The position numbers and the translations under genes are program-made. The notes beneath the pieces were generated by a model, which worked only from the letters and a program-made list of their open reading frames with translations, was not told the origin of the DNA and searched no databases. Of a stretch of 16,880 bases of DNA, positions 14,599-16,880 are shown in pieces; the first letter of the stretch is position 1, and each line of letters begins with the position of its first letter. This DNA is from Candidatus Iainarchaeum sp. (lineage in GTDB: Archaea > Iainarchaeota > Iainarchaeia > Iainarchaeales > JAAZKV01), in contig JABHJM010000017.1 in assembly GCA_018691995.1 (NCBI GenBank), positions 1 through 16,880 of the forward strand, given 5' to 3'.

Positions 14599-15047
14599 TT
14601 ACATCCCTCGACAAAGATAATTCCTTTTACACCATCTATCAAAGCAAATCTCTTAACAATTAAACACTCTCCAATTTTATTTTCAATAATCCATTTTTCT
14701 TTTTTAAAATTGGTTTTGTAAGAAACACTTTTAATAAAAAAGTCATCTTGTTTAATTGATTTTAAATTATTAAAATTAGCAAGGTTAAGTTCGTTTGATT
14801 TTACTCTTTTCTTTTCAAGATCTATTGTGGCAGAACCAAGCAAATTATTTTCTTCATTGTGATTTTTAACAAGCGAATCTGCAATTAGCATAACTTTTTC
14901 TTCAAGAAAAAAGTGTCCTACATTTTGTGTTAAATTGTTTCCGTTGTTATTTATTGTTAAGACAAAAATAAGTAACATGGATAAAACAATTATAAAAGCC
15001 ACAAGGGCGTCCATGGAAAAAATTAATCCCTTACTTGTAGTGATCAA
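14595..15047 (-). CDS. Pilin-like single-helix protein with SxD motif
   Basis: The product has 150 residues. After a short leader (MITTSKG) the hydrophobic helix begins IFSMDALVAFII, with Ser11 and Asp13 in the positions of the class III Ser/Glu pair. The polar domain that follows includes two late cysteines (128 and 149) that could form a disulfide outside the cell. The start is TTG, supported by a strong GAGGTG Shine-Dalgarno site seven bases upstream (15055-15060). The gene overlaps the preceding one by 17 bases and the next by 4, so the four genes are surely one operon. The function is unknown beyond the pilin-like N-terminus. Confidence 0.75.
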   Translation of the reverse strand: MITTSKGLIFSMDALVAFIIVLSMLLIFVLTINNNGNNLTQNVGHFFLEEKVMLIADSLVKNHNEENNLLGSATIDLEKKRVKSNELNLANFNNLKSIKQDDFFIKSVSYKTNFKKEKWIIENKIGECLIVKRFALIDGVKGIIFVEGCK

Positions 15048-15354
15048 CTGTCCCCACCTCTAAAAAATGTTCTTTTTGGATTTTTGGAATAACACTAACA
15101 ACTTTTTGAACAGTATTATATTTTGCCTTTATTTTTCCCTCATCAACAAAGCAATCTAATTCTTTTTCATAAGTGTCAACTGAATTGGAATAAATTCCAT
15201 CAATTATGCTCATACATTCAAAAACATTCATTTTTGCATGAATAATTTCATTTCCTTGTTCAAGATATTTATTTTGTTCTGCCAAGCTTCCAAGTAATAA
15301 AGCCAAGCTTGTAAGTAAAATAAGCATTGCAATAATTGCATCTAAACTATTCAC
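15031..15354 (-). CDS. Leader-less pilin-like protein with SxD motif
   Basis: The product has 107 residues and begins MNSLDAIIAMLILL, so the Ser-x-Asp pair is at residues 3 and 5, exactly the numbering of a mature class III pilin. No cleavable leader is possible, because a TAG stop lies directly before the GTG start. The start is fixed by a 7-base Shine-Dalgarno match, AGGTGAT (15358-15364). The helix runs to about residue 24 and is followed by an exposed domain with Cys47 and Cys68. The GTG overlaps the preceding stop as GTGA. It may be a subunit that needs no processing, or a membrane-anchored assembly partner. Confidence 0.75.
   Translation of the reverse strand: MNSLDAIIAMLILLTSLALLLGSLAEQNKYLEQGNEIIHAKMNVFECMSIIDGIYSNSVDTYEKELDCFVDEGKIKAKYNTVQKVVSVIPKIQKEHFLEVGTVDHYK
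15055..15060 (-). promoter_or_regulatory. Shine-Dalgarno site deciding the TTG start at 15047
   Basis: The minus strand reads GAGGTG, separated by seven bases from the TTG. It lies within the upstream gene. Confidence 0.65.
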
Positions 15355-15851
15355 CTAATCACCTGGATGGTATATCCAACAGGAATTTTAAAATAAATTA
15401 TAGAATCTTTTCCAAGTTTACTAGAAACAATTGTGTCCATGAATGGAAGTGATGTGTAAGAATATTCAGCATATTTTATTCCCTTAATTTCAAGCAAATA
15501 TGCGCTACTGTTTAGCATCAAATATTCTAAATTCAAAGGGATTTTATTTTCAAAAAAAATATTAGTTGCGCTTGCTTTGTTTTGTAAATATTTTAGAAGA
15601 GAAGAATTAATTTCTGTTTGAATTAATATCAAATTAAAATTTTCTTCATTCATTTGCTCTTCTAATTCAAGTTGAATAATTCGATCGATATTATTTTCTA
15701 TCACAACTCTTTTCATACTTGCATTTTCAAGAATCATTAAGTCATTTTCTAAAGAATCCAATTGATTTGTTGTATTTAACAAAACGCCATTAAAAGTAAG
15801 TAAAATTAATAGGGTGGCAATTACAAATATTGTTGAAAAGAATCCTTTCAT
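15351..15851 (-). CDS. Single-helix membrane-anchored protein, first gene of the pilin-like operon
   Basis: The product has 166 residues. A short basic N-terminus (MKGFF) is followed by one hydrophobic helix (about residues 6-26) and a polar domain with a helical, probably coiled-coil stretch (about 30-75, rich in Asn, Glu and Leu). A beta-rich end follows with YSYTSLPFMD and IIYFKIPVGYTIQV. Unlike the three genes after it, it lacks the Ser-x-Asp/Glu pair. Its stop overlaps the next start as GTGA. The ATG lies 26 bases from a TATA-like box, so this is the leaderless head of the operon. It may be an assembly or anchoring component; this is inferred from context only. Confidence 0.75.
   Translation of the reverse strand: MKGFFSTIFVIATLLILLTFNGVLLNTTNQLDSLENDLMILENASMKRVVIENNIDRIIQLELEEQMNEENFNLILIQTEINSSLLKYLQNKASATNIFFENKIPLNLEYLMLNSSAYLLEIKGIKYAEYSYTSLPFMDTIVSSKLGKDSIIYFKIPVGYTIQVIR
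15358..15364 (-). promoter_or_regulatory. Shine-Dalgarno site deciding the GTG start at 15354
   Basis: The minus strand reads AGGTGAT, a seven-base match to the conserved end of archaeal 16S rRNA, three bases before the GTG. Confidence 0.7.
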
Positions 15852-15873
15852 AGAAATGTTTCTTTTTTATTTA

Positions 15874-15882
15874 ATTAAAAAT
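15874..15882 (-). promoter_or_regulatory. TATA-like box of the pilin-like operon
   Basis: The minus strand reads ATTTTTAAT, with its last T 26 bases before the ATG at 15851. Confidence 0.5.
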
Positions 15883-15894
15883 AGTATTTGAAAG

Positions 15895-15902
15895 TTCGTT
15901 AA
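15895..15902 (-). promoter_or_regulatory. TTAACGAA element upstream of the pilin-like operon
   Basis: TTAACGAA on the minus strand occupies -51 to -44 from the ATG at 15851, identical in sequence and distance to 13608-13615 before the class III pilin pair. It is a candidate activator or operator site. Confidence 0.45.
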
Positions 15903-15917
15903 TTGTCAATAAAAAAA

Positions 15918-16187
15918 TTATAAAAGAATTACAAGTCCAATCAGTGCAATAAAAGCAATAGTTGCATAGGTTCGATTATAATAAGCAAGTATTCCAGAAG
16001 CTGCTGGAATCAAAACAACCAAAAATGCTTTTTCAGGCCAAGCTTCAGCTACAAATAGTGCAAATGCAGCTCCAGCTGCAAAAATAAGGAATAAAAATGC
16101 TACAAAAGCTCCAATGATCCCAGTTACATAGTTTTGTATTTTTCCAAACCAAGAATCTACTTTGCCTGAAGATTTATCGTCACCCAT
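15918..16187 (-). CDS. Small three-helix membrane protein, function unknown
   Basis: The product has 89 residues. A charged N-terminus (MGDDKSSGKVDSWFGKI) is followed by three hydrophobic segments at about 20-46, 52-68 and 72-89, the last ending at the C-terminus. No motif or family was recognised. The ATG lies 26 bases after the TATA-like box ATTTTAAG (16210-16217, minus strand), which supports the start. It is transcribed towards the pilin-like operon, 66 bases away, but that operon has its own promoter, so a shared role is not established. The gene is divergent from pheS. Confidence 0.75.
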   Translation of the reverse strand: MGDDKSSGKVDSWFGKIQNYVTGIIGAFVAFLFLIFAAGAAFALFVAEAWPEKAFLVVLIPAASGILAYYNRTYATIAFIALIGLVILL

Positions 16188-16209
16188 AGCTATTATTAGT
16201 ACTTATTTG

Positions 16210-16217
16210 CTTAAAAT
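16210..16217 (-). promoter_or_regulatory. TATA-like box of the small membrane protein gene
   Basis: The minus strand reads ATTTTAAG, with its last T 26 bases before the ATG at 16187. Confidence 0.5.
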
Positions 16218-16242
16218 GTTGTCGTTTTTTGTCACATTCACA

Positions 16243-16252
16243 AGCTTTAAAA
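16243..16252 (+). promoter_or_regulatory. TATA-like box of pheS
   Basis: AGCTTTAAAA has its last T 28 bases before the ATG at 16276 but only 13 before the ATG at 16261. It therefore favours the second ATG. Confidence 0.5.
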
Positions 16253-16275
16253 TAACCATTATGGTTAATCTGTGC

Positions 16276-16880
16276 ATGTTAGAGAAAGTTAAACAGCTCA
16301 GCAAAATAGAAAGAGAAGTTCTTGCATTTCTTGGCGAAGAAGAAAGATCTATTTTGGAATTAGCAAAAGGTTCAAGTGTTGGGATCGATTCAGTTAGAAG
16401 GGCTGTAGCTTGGCTTAATGAAAAAGGTTTAGCTAAAGTAGAAGAAAAAGAATCAGAAAACCTTTCTTTAACAAAAGAAGGAAAAGAAGCTCTTACAAAA
16501 GGAATGCCTGAAAACATTTTTCTTGAAACATTAACAAAACTTGGGGGAAAAGCTTCATTTTCAGATTTGCAAAAAGAAACTGCTCTTTCGCAGAATGCAT
16601 TCACAGCAGCGCTTGGGATAAATAAAAGAAAAGCATTCATAATAATTGCCGGTGGAGAAATTGAAGAAACAGGGGTTGCAAAAGAACAAGAGAGTTTTGA
16701 TGTGCGAAATTTATTACAAGATGTTGTTGACCAAAAAACAATTGAAGTAGAAAAAATAATTGATTTATCAAAAAGAGGACTTGTTGAAAAAAAATCGTCT
16801 ACAGAACGAACAGCTAAAATAACAAAAGAAGGTTTAGAAGCAAAAAAACTTTTAAGTGAAAAAAAGATTGAAAGAGTATT
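16276..16880 (+). CDS. pheS: Phenylalanyl-tRNA synthetase alpha subunit, N-terminal part, cut by the window end
   Basis: The frame is open to the last base and gives about 201 residues. They form the N-terminal tRNA-contacting region of archaeal and eukaryotic PheRS alpha, built of winged-helix modules: LSKIEREVLAFLGEE, then SVGIDSVRRAVAWLNEKGLAKVEE and SLTKEGKEAL in the first, GKASFSDLQKETALSQNAFTAALG in the second, and IEVEKIIDLSKRGLVEKK with AKITKEGLEAKKLL in the third. The class II catalytic domain lies beyond the window, so the catalytic residues cannot be checked. With PheT it charges tRNA-Phe with phenylalanine. ATG 16276 was chosen because the TATA-like box is 28 bases upstream; ATG 16261 would add five residues. 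Confidence 0.88.
   Translation, partial: MLEKVKQLSKIEREVLAFLGEEERSILELAKGSSVGIDSVRRAVAWLNEKGLAKVEEKESENLSLTKEGKEALTKGMPENIFLETLTKLGGKASFSDLQKETALSQNAFTAALGINKRKAFIIIAGGEIEETGVAKEQESFDVRNLLQDVVDQKTIEVEKIIDLSKRGLVEKKSSTERTAKITKEGLEAKKLLSEKKIERV

Noticed and set aside
16203..16640. 145-codon minus-strand reading frame
   Set aside because: It is antisense to the pheS N-terminus, which has clear winged-helix repeats, and it also crosses both divergent promoters.
1..16880. Insertion sequences, CRISPR repeats, restriction or toxin-antitoxin genes
   Set aside because: No transposase or nuclease motifs, regularly spaced repeats or paired small toxin/antitoxin frames were seen on either strand.

Overview
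The window is AT-rich archaeal DNA with a compact layout. The archaeal assignment rests on a clamp-loader small subunit of archaeal type (RfcS), an archaeal Nre repair protein, a two-AAA Cdc48, an archaeal type IA topoisomerase, a CDKAL1-type tRNA methylthiotransferase, an archaeal-type PheRS alpha N-terminus, two Lrp-like regulators, and pilins with class III (QxSxE) signal peptides. TATA-like boxes sit about 27 bases in front of many start codons. The base composition, small membrane proteins and a degenerate NrdD relative would suit a DPANN-type or similarly reduced archaeon, but the lineage is inference. No IS element, CRISPR array, tRNA or rRNA was found. No gene-free stretch exceeds 300 bases.

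Layout. 1-1717: the 3' end of an Nre repair gene faces rfcS with abutting stop codons. 1787-4615: a cysteine-containing membrane protein, the tRNA t6A methylthiotransferase and a six-helix membrane protein, all on +. 4612-6791: a shortened NrdD/ATP-cone protein on -, divergent from an Lrp/AsnC regulator whose start region carries a perfect 16-bp palindrome. 6844-8892: topA, followed by a 67-nt hairpin-forming element and a T8 run. 9154-12901: a second Lrp-like regulator, a stand-alone NFACT-R protein and Cdc48. 12898-13551: a site-2-protease-type membrane peptidase on -. 13659-15851: a probable type IV-like pilus locus made of a + strand pair (a 59-residue class III pilin and a second class III protein) converging on a four-gene - strand operon of small, single-helix pilin-like proteins. 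15918-16880: a small membrane protein divergent from the start of pheS.

Themes. First, RfcS and Nre (a family linked to PCNA) lie together, as do NFACT-R and Cdc48, whose eukaryotic relatives work together in ribosome-associated quality control. Second, the pilin locus is the most coherent accessory system: both of its operons carry the octamer TTAACGAA at the same distance (-51 to -44) from the first start codon, which suggests co-regulation. Third, all four convergent gene pairs end with abutting stops or share one TTAA, so there is no room for separate 3' ends. Fourth, first genes look leaderless, while some genes inside operons have strong Shine-Dalgarno sites. This rule changes several start codons relative to the longest reading frame (NrdD-like protein, M50 peptidase, PheS).
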